Source: Methylophilus sp. Leaf416
GTDB taxonomy: Bacteria > Pseudomonadota > Gammaproteobacteria > Burkholderiales > Methylophilaceae
Length of the DNA: 64,000 nt
Direction of reading: 5' to 3'
Assembly: GCF_001424665.1 (NCBI RefSeq)
Contig: NZ_LMQS01000005.1
Location: 124,322-188,321 of the forward strand
In this document: piece after piece, positions 28,250 through 37,040 of the stretch
Numbering within the stretch: the first letter of the stretch is position 1
Layout: each line of letters starts with the position of its first letter
Position numbers and translations under genes: made by a program
Notes under the pieces: generated by a model
Database searches by the model: none
Seen by the model: only the letters and a program-made list of their open reading frames with translations
Told to the model about the DNA's origin: nothing

Positions 28250-30994
28250 ATGACTGTACTAAAAGTCAGAAGAGCAATAAGAGCTGTTGATAATAAAACA
28301 GCCATCGTATTTAAAAGAAAAGTGCTGCAATCTGCAGTGAGTCTGGCCATTGGTGCAACACTAGTAGTCCCAGGCCTTTCAATGGCTGCGGATCCTACAG
28401 TAGCTGATTTGCAAGCGGAGAATGAACGCCTTAAAAAAGAACTTGAAAGCCTGAAGCAAAGCCTGAATTCAAAAAAAACAGATAGCACTGCGGCGAGTAA
28501 TGAAGAAGCTGATTCAGCAGCAGACGCCGCACCAGCACCAAAAACCAAGCAAGCAGCAAAAGCAGAGGAAGAAGAGCGCATTACACAAAATGTGCTGGAT
28601 TCGCTGATCGTCACTGCACGTGCGCGTGAAGAAATCGCACAAGATGTACCGCTACCGGTTGAGGTAATTGGCGGCAAGCGTCTGGATCGCGACAATATCG
28701 TCACGATTAATGAGTTGGTAAAGGCAGTCCCTAACCTGGGTGTGTTTGGCAGTAATCCACGCCAGACTAGTATTTCGATTCGTGGTATCGGTAAAAACAG
28801 TGCTAACGACACCTTGGAACCTGGGGTCGGCGTCATTGTTGACGGTGTTGTGAGTTCTTATGTAGGTCAGTCATGGAACGACTTTAACGACCTGGACCGT
28901 ATTGAAGTATTGCGCGGCCCTCAAGGAACCTTGCTCGGTAAAAACACTACTTTGGGTGCGATCAATATCACCACTAAAGCCCCAAGTTTTACACCCGGTT
29001 ATAACGTAGAGGGCCGTGTGGGCGAGTATGACCAGATGATAGGTAAGTTCTCTGCCACAGGGCCGTTAGTAGATGACCTGCTGGCCTACCGCGCTTCATT
29101 CTTTTTTAATAAACAAAACGGGATACTAGATAACGCTTGGCAAAGTAATGGCCCTTCCAGCAATGAAACATGGAATGAGACCAACCGTATAGGCGGGCGG
29201 GTACAATTTCTGCTGACACCAACGGAGAACTTGTCTATTCGTACTATTTTGGATAGAACGCAGACGGTGGAAAATGGGAACAAATCAGTGCTAATTTCTG
29301 ATCCAGCCACTTTTGCAGATGGCACACCTAGAACAAACTCATTCACGAGAAGAATATCTCGCTCTTACTTTAATAACGCAGATGGCACGCCATATCAGCC
29401 TAGATACGGCAGTAACTCTATTGAGGATTCTCAAGCCCGACCACAACGTACTGACCAAGGTGGTGCTTCAGTGCAAGTCAATTGGGATATAAACGATGAA
29501 TATAAGCTCACCTCTATTACTGCTTATCGTGGCCAGGAGTTTGACATCAAAAATGGTGGAGCAACCCGATTTGATATCAATAATGGTGGTCAACAATTAT
29601 CAAATCGTCAATTTTCACAAGAGTTACGACTGAATTTTGTTGGTGACAAATCTTATGATTACCAAGTAGGTATGTACTATTTGGATGCCGAAGTCTTCTC
29701 TGATGATCCGAGTTACTTTGGTCCCGATGGCGGTGCATTTAACGCTAGCAACGCTCAATACACTGCATTATCGGCCGATCCAAGATACTTGGGGTTATTG
29801 AAAGATTCGCAAAATGGTGTTTACCGTTCTTACGTGTTAAATCCTACAACCAAGAGTTATGCTGCCTTTGGTCAAGTCAATTGGCATTTGACTGAAAAGG
29901 CAACATTAACTTTGGGGCTTCGCAATACCTTGGAATTTAAGGATGGTCGAAACAAACGAGAGTTGGATAGGGCCGGAAAAGCCATTACAAATGCGGATGG
30001 TACGGATGATTCTAAAGCAGCTAGTTATGGTCTGAACTTGGGAAATGCTGCTGATTTGGCGGCCTGGAATGCAGCAAAAGGACTTTACCAGCAGGCGATT
30101 GGCACCAATGCTGCAGGATTTAACGGTATTTATGACTGGAGAAATGGACAAAGCATCCGCGATAATTCGATTGGATGGCTGATTAATCCTAGTTACAAGC
30201 TTACGGATTCAACCTTGTTGTATGCATCAGCTGCCCGCGGTGAAAAGTCAGGGGCTGTTGAATTCAATAATGATGCATCCAGTGCTGACTATGGCAGGCC
30301 ACTCAACGTAAAGCCGGAGCAGGCACTCGACTTCGAGTTGGGTTTCAAAACGCTTTTGTTTGATAACCGCTTGCTATTGAATGCGAACTTGTACTACACG
30401 CAAATCAAGGACTACCAGGGCAACGTCACTGTTCCGGATCCAACCCCCACTAACCTGAACAATACGCGTGGTTTCTTGGGGAATATTCCGGAAGTCATTG
30501 CACGTGGCCTGGAATTCACCACAGCCTTTGCCGCGACGCCCAACCTGCGCCTGAATTTCAGTGGCGCTTACAACGATGCATTCTATAAAGAGTTTGACAG
30601 TGTAACGACAGATGTCGCTAACCCGGTGCTGGTAGATTTCTCTGGCCGCCAATTGCATGGAGCGCCAAAAGTGACTCTGAGTTATGGCGCTGATTACAAC
30701 TACTTCTTTGGTGCCGGTTACCGTGCACATTTCTTTGTTAACAATGCTTATCGTTCCGGTACCTACATTGGAGCAACTCAGGCGGCAAGTACTTACCAGG
30801 ATGCTTACAACATCACTGATGGTGGTGTGGGCATCGGCAGCGCTAGCGACAAGTGGGAGTTCACTGTGATTGCCAGAAATATCTTTGATAAAGATTATAA
30901 AACCGGCGCTAGCTCCTTTGGTAATACCGGCCCCATTACCGAGCAGCCAGGTTATGGACGCACACTTGGCATTGCTTTCCGCGCCAGGATGTAA
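28250..30994 (+). CDS. TonB-dependent receptor with N-terminal coiled coil (paralogue of the receptor at 54465)
   Basis: 914 residues. Long signal peptide (about 47 residues, ending SMAA), then a short Leu/Glu/Lys coiled coil (residues about 50-75), an Ala/Glu linker, a TonB-box-like LDSLIVTA, plug domain (DVPLPVEVIGG ... VLRGPQGTLLGKNTTLGAINI) and a 22-strand barrel ending in an aromatic-rich strand (GIAFRARM). It imports an unknown substrate across the outer membrane with TonB energy. The coiled-coil extension is unusual and is shared with the paralogue. Preceded by a sigma-54 promoter and two activator sites. The next gene, a GlcG/HbpS protein, may serve the same uptake. Confidence 0.92.
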   Translation: MTVLKVRRAIRAVDNKTAIVFKRKVLQSAVSLAIGATLVVPGLSMAADPTVADLQAENERLKKELESLKQSLNSKKTDSTAASNEEADSAADAAPAPKTKQAAKAEEEERITQNVLDSLIVTARAREEIAQDVPLPVEVIGGKRLDRDNIVTINELVKAVPNLGVFGSNPRQTSISIRGIGKNSANDTLEPGVGVIVDGVVSSYVGQSWNDFNDLDRIEVLRGPQGTLLGKNTTLGAINITTKAPSFTPGYNVEGRVGEYDQMIGKFSATGPLVDDLLAYRASFFFNKQNGILDNAWQSNGPSSNETWNETNRIGGRVQFLLTPTENLSIRTILDRTQTVENGNKSVLISDPATFADGTPRTNSFTRRISRSYFNNADGTPYQPRYGSNSIEDSQARPQRTDQGGASVQVNWDINDEYKLTSITAYRGQEFDIKNGGATRFDINNGGQQLSNRQFSQELRLNFVGDKSYDYQVGMYYLDAEVFSDDPSYFGPDGGAFNASNAQYTALSADPRYLGLLKDSQNGVYRSYVLNPTTKSYAAFGQVNWHLTEKATLTLGLRNTLEFKDGRNKRELDRAGKAITNADGTDDSKAASYGLNLGNAADLAAWNAAKGLYQQAIGTNAAGFNGIYDWRNGQSIRDNSIGWLINPSYKLTDSTLLYASAARGEKSGAVEFNNDASSADYGRPLNVKPEQALDFELGFKTLLFDNRLLLNANLYYTQIKDYQGNVTVPDPTPTNLNNTRGFLGNIPEVIARGLEFTTAFAATPNLRLNFSGAYNDAFYKEFDSVTTDVANPVLVDFSGRQLHGAPKVTLSYGADYNYFFGAGYRAHFFVNNAYRSGTYIGATQAASTYQDAYNITDGGVGIGSASDKWEFTVIARNIFDKDYKTGASSFGNTGPITEQPGYGRTLGIAFRARM

Positions 30995-31028
30995 ATGGAT
31001 GACTACCTAATTATTTAGCCAGATATGC

Positions 31029-31058
31029 TGCGTCGCTTTCTCAAAGAGAGGTGACGCT
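31029..31058 (+). other. Hairpin between receptor and GlcG-like gene
   Basis: GCGTC...GACGC stem continued by a partly paired CTTTCTC/GAGAG segment with an AAA loop. There is no T-run, so it is more likely an mRNA-stabilising or processing hairpin than a full terminator. Confidence 0.4.
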
Positions 31059-31088
31059 TAAGCATTTATAAGACTTAGAAAGAATGTT

Positions 31089-31619
31089 ATGAAAAAATTA
31101 TCAGTAAGTGTTTTTCTGGTTTTGTTGTACGCAGGTCTGGCGAATCCGGTGATGGCCGAAGATCCTCCCTCACCCCCAGCCAATACGCCTGCCAGGGTGC
31201 CTGCCGCCAAAGGGCCATCACTTACGCTGGCAGTTGAAGCAGCAAAAGTTGCCGTTGAAGCCTGTGCCGCAGATGGTGCGCAAACTGTCGCTGCCAGTGT
31301 GGTCGATTCTGCAGGCGTGTTAAAAGCTTTGCTGGCAGCAGATGGCACTTCACCACGAGGCGTCAGTTCCAGCACAGTCAAGGCGCAGACCGCGCTGCAA
31401 TACAAGAAAAGTACCAGCGCTTTGTTCGAGCAGGCAAAAACAGATAAGGCATTTGCTGATGCTGTCGCTGCTAACCCCAATATCAATGGTCGTCCCGGCG
31501 GTATCCTGATTAAGGTTGGTGACGAAATTATCGGCGCAATTGGTGTAGGTGGTGGCCGTACGGATGAGCCTTGCGCCATTGCCGGTTTACAGAAAATCCA
31601 GGCCAGGCTCGCACAATGA
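31089..31619 (+). CDS. Exported GlcG/HbpS-family protein
   Basis: 176 residues with a signal peptide (cut after VMA, residue about 22) and a Pro-rich start. The GlcG/HbpS domain shows LAVEAAKVAVEACAADGAQ, VVDSAGVLKALLAADG and INGRPGGILIKVGDEIIGAIGVGGG. HbpS of Streptomyces binds heme and senses redox; other members are of unknown role and often sit beside TonB-dependent receptors. Overlaps the dsbD start (ATGA). Confidence 0.85.
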   Translation: MKKLSVSVFLVLLYAGLANPVMAEDPPSPPANTPARVPAAKGPSLTLAVEAAKVAVEACAADGAQTVAASVVDSAGVLKALLAADGTSPRGVSSSTVKAQTALQYKKSTSALFEQAKTDKAFADAVAANPNINGRPGGILIKVGDEIIGAIGVGGGRTDEPCAIAGLQKIQARLAQ

Positions 31620-33724
31620 TGTTTAAAGGTTATTCCATCAGAAACCTGATGTTGTGGGTCCTCTGGATGGGATTAAGCCTGCCTGTCATGGCGGCTTCAA
31701 ATCAGGCCAGCACACCGCAGGTGACAGCCACCTTGATTTCTTCACATAGCCACATTGCGCCAGGTGAGCAAATTATTTTGGGGATCAAACTCGATATTCT
31801 GCCTCACTGGCATACCTATTGGCGTAACCCTGGGGACTCCGGAACGGTGACTACCATAGGCTGGAAGTTTTCCCAGCCAGTAGAAGCGGGTGATGTGGTC
31901 TGGCCGTTGCCGGATCGTTTCAAAATGGGCCCGATTGTGAATTACGGCTATGAAAATAGCGTGACATTACCCACGCCGTTGAAATTGCCAGCCGATTTAA
32001 AACCTGGCAAACCGCTGAAAGTTCAGGCGGTGGTCGACTGGCTGGTGTGCAAGGAAGAATGTATTCCACAGCAAGTTGTTTTATCGCTGGATTTGCCAGT
32101 GGTAGCCGCTGGCCAAGGGCAGAAAACTGCTGCCCCCGATATCGATCTGGCATTGGAAAGACAGCCTGCCAAAGTAAGCTGGCCTGTCCGTTTGCAAGGC
32201 AGTGATGGTTCATTGACATTACTGGTGGATGCGCCCGAACTGGCTGATTCAGCAGTGAAGGATATCTGGTTTTATCCTTACGAATGGGGAAAGATTGCCC
32301 AAAGCCATGAGCAGGTAGTTACAAAAACCGCTACTGGCATCGCCATAGAATTGCATGCCGGAGATATGCCGCTGCAACCCGGCGAAGCACTGGAAGGCGT
32401 GTTAATTGCAAAGGAGCAGAGCACTGAAACCAGCGGTTATTTACTGAACCCCAAACTGCAAACCGTGACTGAATCCAGTCCCGCTGAAACAGGCACTGAC
32501 AGCCTGTTGCTGGCGATTTTTCTGGCGTTCGCAGGCGGCATGGTCCTCAACCTGATGCCTTGTGTGTTTCCGGTACTGTCTATCAAAGCACTTTCTCTCA
32601 TCTCGCATTCCAGTCTCGGTCGCGGTGAGCTGATCAGGCAAGGGCTTGTTTATACCCTTGGTGTGGTTGTCAGCTTCGTTGCGCTAGCCCTGGTTCTGGT
32701 TTTGTTAAAAGCGGGTGGGGCACAGGTGGGCTGGGGCTTCCAGTTCCAGTCAGCATGGTTTGTGTTCCTGATGACTTACCTGATGTTTACTGTCGGCTTG
32801 AATTTATCCGGCGTGTTTACCATTGGTGGCGGTATCAGTGGCGTAGGCAGTCATCTGGCGGATAAGCCTGGCTATTGGGGCAGTTTCTTTACCGGTGTAC
32901 TCGCCACCATAGTGGCGACGCCTTGTACTGCACCATTTATGGCCGCTGCCTTAGGGTTTGCGCTGGCGCGCCCAGCACCTGAATTGATAGTGATTTTTAT
33001 CAGTCTCGGTCTGGGCCTGGCATTTCCTTATCTGCTGCTCACCAGTTGGCCTGGCCTGCAAAAAGTATTGCCAAAACCGGGTATATGGATGGAATACACC
33101 AAGCAGTTTTTTGCATTCCCCATGTATGCAGCCGCCGTATGGCTGGTGTGGGTGCTGGCCCAGCAGCAAGGCGAGCTGGCGGTAGTCCTGGTCCTCAGTG
33201 GTTTTGTATTGATTGCATTGGCTGCATGGATCTATGCCATCAGCAGGGGCGCTTCATCCACCAGGCTTAAATTTGCAAATGCTGGCGTAGTGCTGGTGGT
33301 GGGACTTGCTATCGGGCTGGTCACTTTACTGGCCGAAACTCCCACTGAAGCTTTGCCTGATAAACAGGCTAAATCCCTAAAACAAAATTGGCAGCCGTAT
33401 TCGGCCGAAAAACTTGAGTCGCTGCTGGCAGAAGGCAAACCGGTGTTCCTGAATTTTACTGCGGCCTGGTGCATCAGTTGCCTGGTCAATGAGAAGGTCG
33501 CGCTTAGCCAGCCCGAAGTCGTACAGGCATTCGAACAACAGGGAATTACGTATTTAAAAGGCGACTGGACCAACAAAGATGCCGAAATCACCAAAATTCT
33601 GACTAAGTTCGGGCGCAGTGGTGTGCCCTTGTACGTGTTTTATCCCGCGGGACATGCCGGTAAGCCGATTGAGCTGCCACAGATACTGACGCCAGCCAGT
33701 GTGCTTTCCCATATCCAACCTTAA
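31616..33724 (+). CDS. DsbD/ScsB-type thiol:disulfide interchange protein
   Basis: About 702 residues from ATG 31616, which overlaps the previous stop. Signal peptide; an N-terminal periplasmic domain with a cysteine pair in LVCKEECIPQQ; eight membrane helices with the cysteine-bearing segments LNLMPCVFPVLS and ATPCTAPFMAAAL; and a C-terminal thioredoxin domain with WCISC. It carries electrons from cytoplasmic thioredoxin to the periplasm. The large N-terminal domain is ScsB/DipZ-like rather than E. coli DsbD. It presumably reduces the redoxin encoded next. Confidence 0.92.
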   Translation: MMFKGYSIRNLMLWVLWMGLSLPVMAASNQASTPQVTATLISSHSHIAPGEQIILGIKLDILPHWHTYWRNPGDSGTVTTIGWKFSQPVEAGDVVWPLPDRFKMGPIVNYGYENSVTLPTPLKLPADLKPGKPLKVQAVVDWLVCKEECIPQQVVLSLDLPVVAAGQGQKTAAPDIDLALERQPAKVSWPVRLQGSDGSLTLLVDAPELADSAVKDIWFYPYEWGKIAQSHEQVVTKTATGIAIELHAGDMPLQPGEALEGVLIAKEQSTETSGYLLNPKLQTVTESSPAETGTDSLLLAIFLAFAGGMVLNLMPCVFPVLSIKALSLISHSSLGRGELIRQGLVYTLGVVVSFVALALVLVLLKAGGAQVGWGFQFQSAWFVFLMTYLMFTVGLNLSGVFTIGGGISGVGSHLADKPGYWGSFFTGVLATIVATPCTAPFMAAALGFALARPAPELIVIFISLGLGLAFPYLLLTSWPGLQKVLPKPGIWMEYTKQFFAFPMYAAAVWLVWVLAQQQGELAVVLVLSGFVLIALAAWIYAISRGASSTRLKFANAGVVLVVGLAIGLVTLLAETPTEALPDKQAKSLKQNWQPYSAEKLESLLAEGKPVFLNFTAAWCISCLVNEKVALSQPEVVQAFEQQGITYLKGDWTNKDAEITKILTKFGRSGVPLYVFYPAGHAGKPIELPQILTPASVLSHIQP

Positions 33725-33758
33725 TTAACCACAACTTTTATACAACCCAGGAGCTATC

Positions 33759-34379
33759 ATGCAAATTAAGCAAATTTTTACTCATACCTTGATCGGTTTG
33801 GCGATTGGCGTATTCAGCCAGTCAGTTTCTGCAGAAGCCATTATAGATAAACCGGCACCGGCATTCACTGGCACTACAGCAGATGGCGGCAAGCTCAGCC
33901 TGGATTCGCTGAAAGGCAAAACAGTGGTGCTGGAGTGGACCAACCACGAATGCCCGTTTGTAAAAAAACACTATGAAAGTGGTAATATTCCACAACTGCA
34001 AAAAGACGCAGCCGCTAAGAATATTGTATGGGTACAAGTAAACTCATCCGCAGAAGGTAAACAAGGCCATGTGAGTGGTGCAGAAGCCACCAAACTGAAT
34101 GAATCCAGAAGCGCAAAACCTGCTTATGTGGTGCTGGATGCGAATGGAAAAATTGGCCAGGCTTACGGCGCACAGACGACACCGCACATTTACATTGTTG
34201 ATCCTAAAGGCATCCTGGTCTACAAAGGCGGCATTGATGACATTCCAACTGCCAAAGTAGAAGATCTGCCAAAAGCAAACAACTACGTGCGCGAAGTATG
34301 GGCAGCATTGGCTGATGGCAAGAAAGTGCCGCACGCTAGCACCAAGCCTTATGGTTGCTCAATTAAGTATTCAAGCTAA
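33759..34379 (+). CDS. Periplasmic thioredoxin-fold redoxin (AhpC/TSA-like)
   Basis: 206 residues with a signal peptide (cut near VSA, residue 25). Redoxin domain: PAPAFTGTTADGGKLSLDSLKGK, then the active-site segment WTNHECPFVKKHY, which has one cysteine instead of CxxC, so it is peroxiredoxin-like rather than a disulfide reductase. TTPHIYIVDPKG contains the cis-proline. An extra cysteine, YGCSIKY, lies at the C-terminus. Likely partner of the DsbD protein 35 bp upstream. Confidence 0.87.
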   Translation: MQIKQIFTHTLIGLAIGVFSQSVSAEAIIDKPAPAFTGTTADGGKLSLDSLKGKTVVLEWTNHECPFVKKHYESGNIPQLQKDAAAKNIVWVQVNSSAEGKQGHVSGAEATKLNESRSAKPAYVVLDANGKIGQAYGAQTTPHIYIVDPKGILVYKGGIDDIPTAKVEDLPKANNYVREVWAALADGKKVPHASTKPYGCSIKYSS

Positions 34380-34398
34380 TTCTCTCGACTTGACCATC

Positions 34399-34437
34399 AA
34401 TGCCGGGAGCCAGTTATTCTGCCCCGGCATTATTTTT
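34399..34437 (+). terminator. Rho-independent terminator after the redoxin gene
   Basis: Stem ATGCCGGG / CCCCGGCAT with a 14-base loop followed by TATTTTT. It separates the redoxin unit from the RcnR-like gene. Confidence 0.8.
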
Positions 34438-34447
34438 AAGGAACACC

Positions 34448-34732
34448 ATGTCTCACATCACGGAAAATAATAAAAAACTTGGCCTGCGCATTAACCGTAT
34501 CAAAGGTCAAATCGATGCGCTGGAAAAGTCACTGTATAACGGTGTGGCATGCGCTAATTTTCTGCACCAGGTTGCCTCCGTGCGTGGCGCAATTGACGGT
34601 TTGATGTCTGAAGCGCTGGAAGGGCATATCCGCGAGCATCTGGGGTATGCACATCAAGGCGATGAAGCCGGACACAATCATCAGGAAGATCTCGACGAAG
34701 TAATCAATGTGCTAAAGACGTATTTGAAATAA
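34448..34732 (+). CDS. RcnR/FrmR-type (CsoR family) metal-sensing repressor
   Basis: 94 residues, all-helical CsoR/RcnR-family repressor that binds G/C-tract operators as a tetramer and releases DNA on binding metal or formaldehyde. Signature RINRIKGQIDALEKSL. His3, Cys35, His60 and His64 match the Ni/Co ligands of E. coli RcnR; FrmR has Glu at 64, so the metal-type set is favoured. The C-terminal HQGDE...DLDEVINVLKTYLK also resembles RcnR. An in-frame ATG at 34400 is inside the terminator and is rejected. No exporter gene lies next to it; targets may be elsewhere in the window (ATAGG-N7-CCTAT sites). Confidence 0.9.
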   Translation: MSHITENNKKLGLRINRIKGQIDALEKSLYNGVACANFLHQVASVRGAIDGLMSEALEGHIREHLGYAHQGDEAGHNHQEDLDEVINVLKTYLK

Positions 34733-35010
34733 ACCTCTCGCGAGTGCGCGCCGGTCATATTAAATTAAAAGAGTGACAAAAATTTACGCCAGCATTTCCG
34801 CTTTTTTACCGTTAAACAGTCGTGATTTGCCTTGTTTCATTCTGTGATGGATAGGCTGTGCTGGAGGGTGTAGGTATTCCTGAGCAGACTCTAGTCCACA
34901 GCAGTCTCGCTTGAAAGAAACGGTCTTAAGCTAAAAGTCAGTGTCAGTGGCAAAACTGAGAATATTCAATTATAAAGTTTAATCCGACAGCATAAAAATA
35001 CTAAATCGCT

Positions 35011-36801
35011 ATGACATCGTTAAAAAATTCTCTCATACGTTTGACTACTCCCAAATTTCTGCTGGCATGTATCTGCCTATTGTTATCCACTACCAGCCAG
35101 GCCGAAGTCGCGGCAAATATTTTTTCAATGGCGCTTGTGGATCATACAATAACCCAGCCCATCCCTGTATATCCCGCAGAATCGCTTAAATCCCGAGAAG
35201 ATGGTATCACGGTACTCAAGGTCCTGGTTGCAGCCTCAGGCGAAGTGAAAGAGATTGCCGTAGAAAAATCCAGCAATCACAAAAACCTGGATCAAGCCGC
35301 ACTGGAAGGTGTAAAGCAATGGAAGTTCATTCCCAAGCAGGCCCATGGTGTAGCCGTGGAAGACTGGGTCAGTGTCTCCATCTGCTTCTCCGGAAAAGAA
35401 GTGGTGGTACTTACTCCCAAACAAATCAACAAGCGCTATTGGGTCAAAGACCAAAACGGCTGCAAACTATTTGATAACTATTTGCAGCAATTGGCAAAGT
35501 ATGAATGGAATGGAGAGTGTCAAAACGGCTTTATAGAAGGCGCTGGCGAGGTCATCGCTGTGTACGAAGGAAAGACTGTCAATAAACTCAAAGGAACGTT
35601 CCATAAAGGATTGCTGTATGGTGAGGCTTATGCGCAGACGCTGGATAGCGAATTTAACGGTATGTTTGTACATGGCCTTAAAAATGGAAAAGGAACCCTG
35701 GTATGGAATTATGGCATGCGCTATGAAGGAGATTTCCTTAACAGCTTAATGAATGGCCATGCAATCATTTCCTGGCCAAATGGCGTAAGAGTCGAGGGTG
35801 AGTTTGACAAGGGAAATCCCGTCGGTAATAAATTTACCCCACCCAGGTTCACACATAGGGCGCGTCTCAAATTTCCGGAAACTTTGGCTGGCTTCCACAA
35901 AAGCGGGGCCGTCACCTTGCAGGCTTTGGTGGATGAAAAAGGCGAGATTTCCCAGATTGAGGTAATAAGGTCCGATCACCCGGCTTTTGAAAGAGAAGTA
36001 TTTAAAGTGGTAGCTTCATCAGAAATAAAACCGGCGATGGTTAACGGGAAAGCTGTGCCTTCTTTATTCAGATACCCCTTCAGGTTTGGTTCGAATAGTG
36101 AGGATAACAAGCCTTACAGTATAGGTCTCGATCCTGAAGTTGAAACCACTGGAGATGTCCCGGAGCAGGTCAAGCTGGATGCTTTGCCTACCTTTAAAGT
36201 TGTTGCACCGCTGGTTTATCCGTTTGAATTGTTCCAAAAAAAAGTGACGGGAAAAGTGGCGGCGACAGTGCTGATTGATCCTACTGGCCATCCGGCGGAC
36301 ATCAATATAACAGAAGCCAGTCACCAGGATTTTGCAGCGGCGACACGGGCGATGCTGGCTTCATGCGTGTTCACTCCGGCTATCAAGGAGCAGGTAGGGG
36401 CATGGGCTAGCCTGAAGATAGGGTATGAATTTTCCAGGAATAGCAAGGATACGCTTTACGACAGCGATGTTTACCGGATATTGCGGCACTCTAAAGAAGT
36501 CAAAGCACCTGTTTACAAACTCGCACACCTGGACCAAAAACCGCAAGCGATTTATTCACCTGTTGCAGAATTGCCTTATGGTTATGAGGTTAAAAGTGCT
36601 GAAAAAGTGCTGGTGGAATTCACCATCGATAAAAATGGGGCGGTGCAGTTACCACATATACTCAAATCTACTAACCCTGAGCTGGACTGGCTCGCCATGA
36701 CCACCGTCTCACGCTGGTTTTTCAAACCTCCTACTGTTAAGGGTGAGCCGGTGGATGTGTTGGTAAGTATTCCGGTAATCTACTCGGCAGCCAATAATTA
36801 A
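35011..36801 (+). CDS. Exported protein with four TonB_C-like domains and inserted MORN repeats
   Basis: 596 residues. Signal peptide (ends near SQA, residue 31). TonB C-terminal-like domain 1 at about 50-135 (TVLKVLVAASGEVKEIAVEKSS, QAALEGVKQWKFIP), MORN repeats at about 165-275 (YEGDFLNSLMNGHAIISWPNG), then three further TonB_C-like units near 290-365, 395-480 and 510-590. No membrane anchor and no Pro-rich spanner, so it is not a normal TonB; it may bind TonB boxes or cell-wall material in the periplasm. Neither sigma-54 nor activator sites were seen upstream. Function unknown. Confidence 0.8.
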   Translation: MTSLKNSLIRLTTPKFLLACICLLLSTTSQAEVAANIFSMALVDHTITQPIPVYPAESLKSREDGITVLKVLVAASGEVKEIAVEKSSNHKNLDQAALEGVKQWKFIPKQAHGVAVEDWVSVSICFSGKEVVVLTPKQINKRYWVKDQNGCKLFDNYLQQLAKYEWNGECQNGFIEGAGEVIAVYEGKTVNKLKGTFHKGLLYGEAYAQTLDSEFNGMFVHGLKNGKGTLVWNYGMRYEGDFLNSLMNGHAIISWPNGVRVEGEFDKGNPVGNKFTPPRFTHRARLKFPETLAGFHKSGAVTLQALVDEKGEISQIEVIRSDHPAFEREVFKVVASSEIKPAMVNGKAVPSLFRYPFRFGSNSEDNKPYSIGLDPEVETTGDVPEQVKLDALPTFKVVAPLVYPFELFQKKVTGKVAATVLIDPTGHPADINITEASHQDFAAATRAMLASCVFTPAIKEQVGAWASLKIGYEFSRNSKDTLYDSDVYRILRHSKEVKAPVYKLAHLDQKPQAIYSPVAELPYGYEVKSAEKVLVEFTIDKNGAVQLPHILKSTNPELDWLAMTTVSRWFFKPPTVKGEPVDVLVSIPVIYSAANN

Positions 36802-36942
36802 ACAGCATTTTTTAGCTTTTCCGGTATTTGGCTGCTTCATGGCGAGCAATTGTTAGAAAAATGTGTATATAACAGCACATGCTTTTTGTCTGCTTACCAT
36901 TTTTATCGGCTAACTATTTGATTTCAATCATATGTCAGGAAT

Positions 36943-36957
36943 GGGCATAACTCCTGT
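36943..36957 (+). promoter_or_regulatory. Weak sigma-54-like element
   Basis: GGGCAT-N5-CTGT: the GG is present but -12 reads GT. It has the right distance to the ATAGG-N7-CCTAT palindrome for the arrangement seen at two other promoters. No TGTT-N8-AACA site was found upstream. Candidate only. Confidence 0.25.
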
Positions 36958-36972
36958 TATGTAAATCCCCTG

Positions 36973-36989
36973 ATAGGGAAGCCCCCTAT
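36973..36989. promoter_or_regulatory. Operator-like palindrome ATAGG-N7-CCTAT (copy 1)
   Basis: ATAGGGAAGCCCCCTAT, with flanking G and C extending the arms to six. It lies 51 bp before the broken receptor gene. Same arms and spacing as the copies at 41984, 48040 and 48061. Confidence 0.65.
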
Positions 36990-37040
36990 CCATTATTATC
37001 GTCGTCGCTTTTGTCTTAACGAAATAAATAAGGGATTTAG

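Noticed and set aside
34400-34447. N-terminal extension of the RcnR-like protein
   Set aside because: It would begin inside the terminator hairpin and is absent from the family; ATG 34448 gives the exact RcnR-type start with His3.
36802-37040. TGTT-N8-AACA activator site before the broken receptor
   Set aside because: Read carefully; no copy with both half-sites was found, so this gene is left out of the main regulon.
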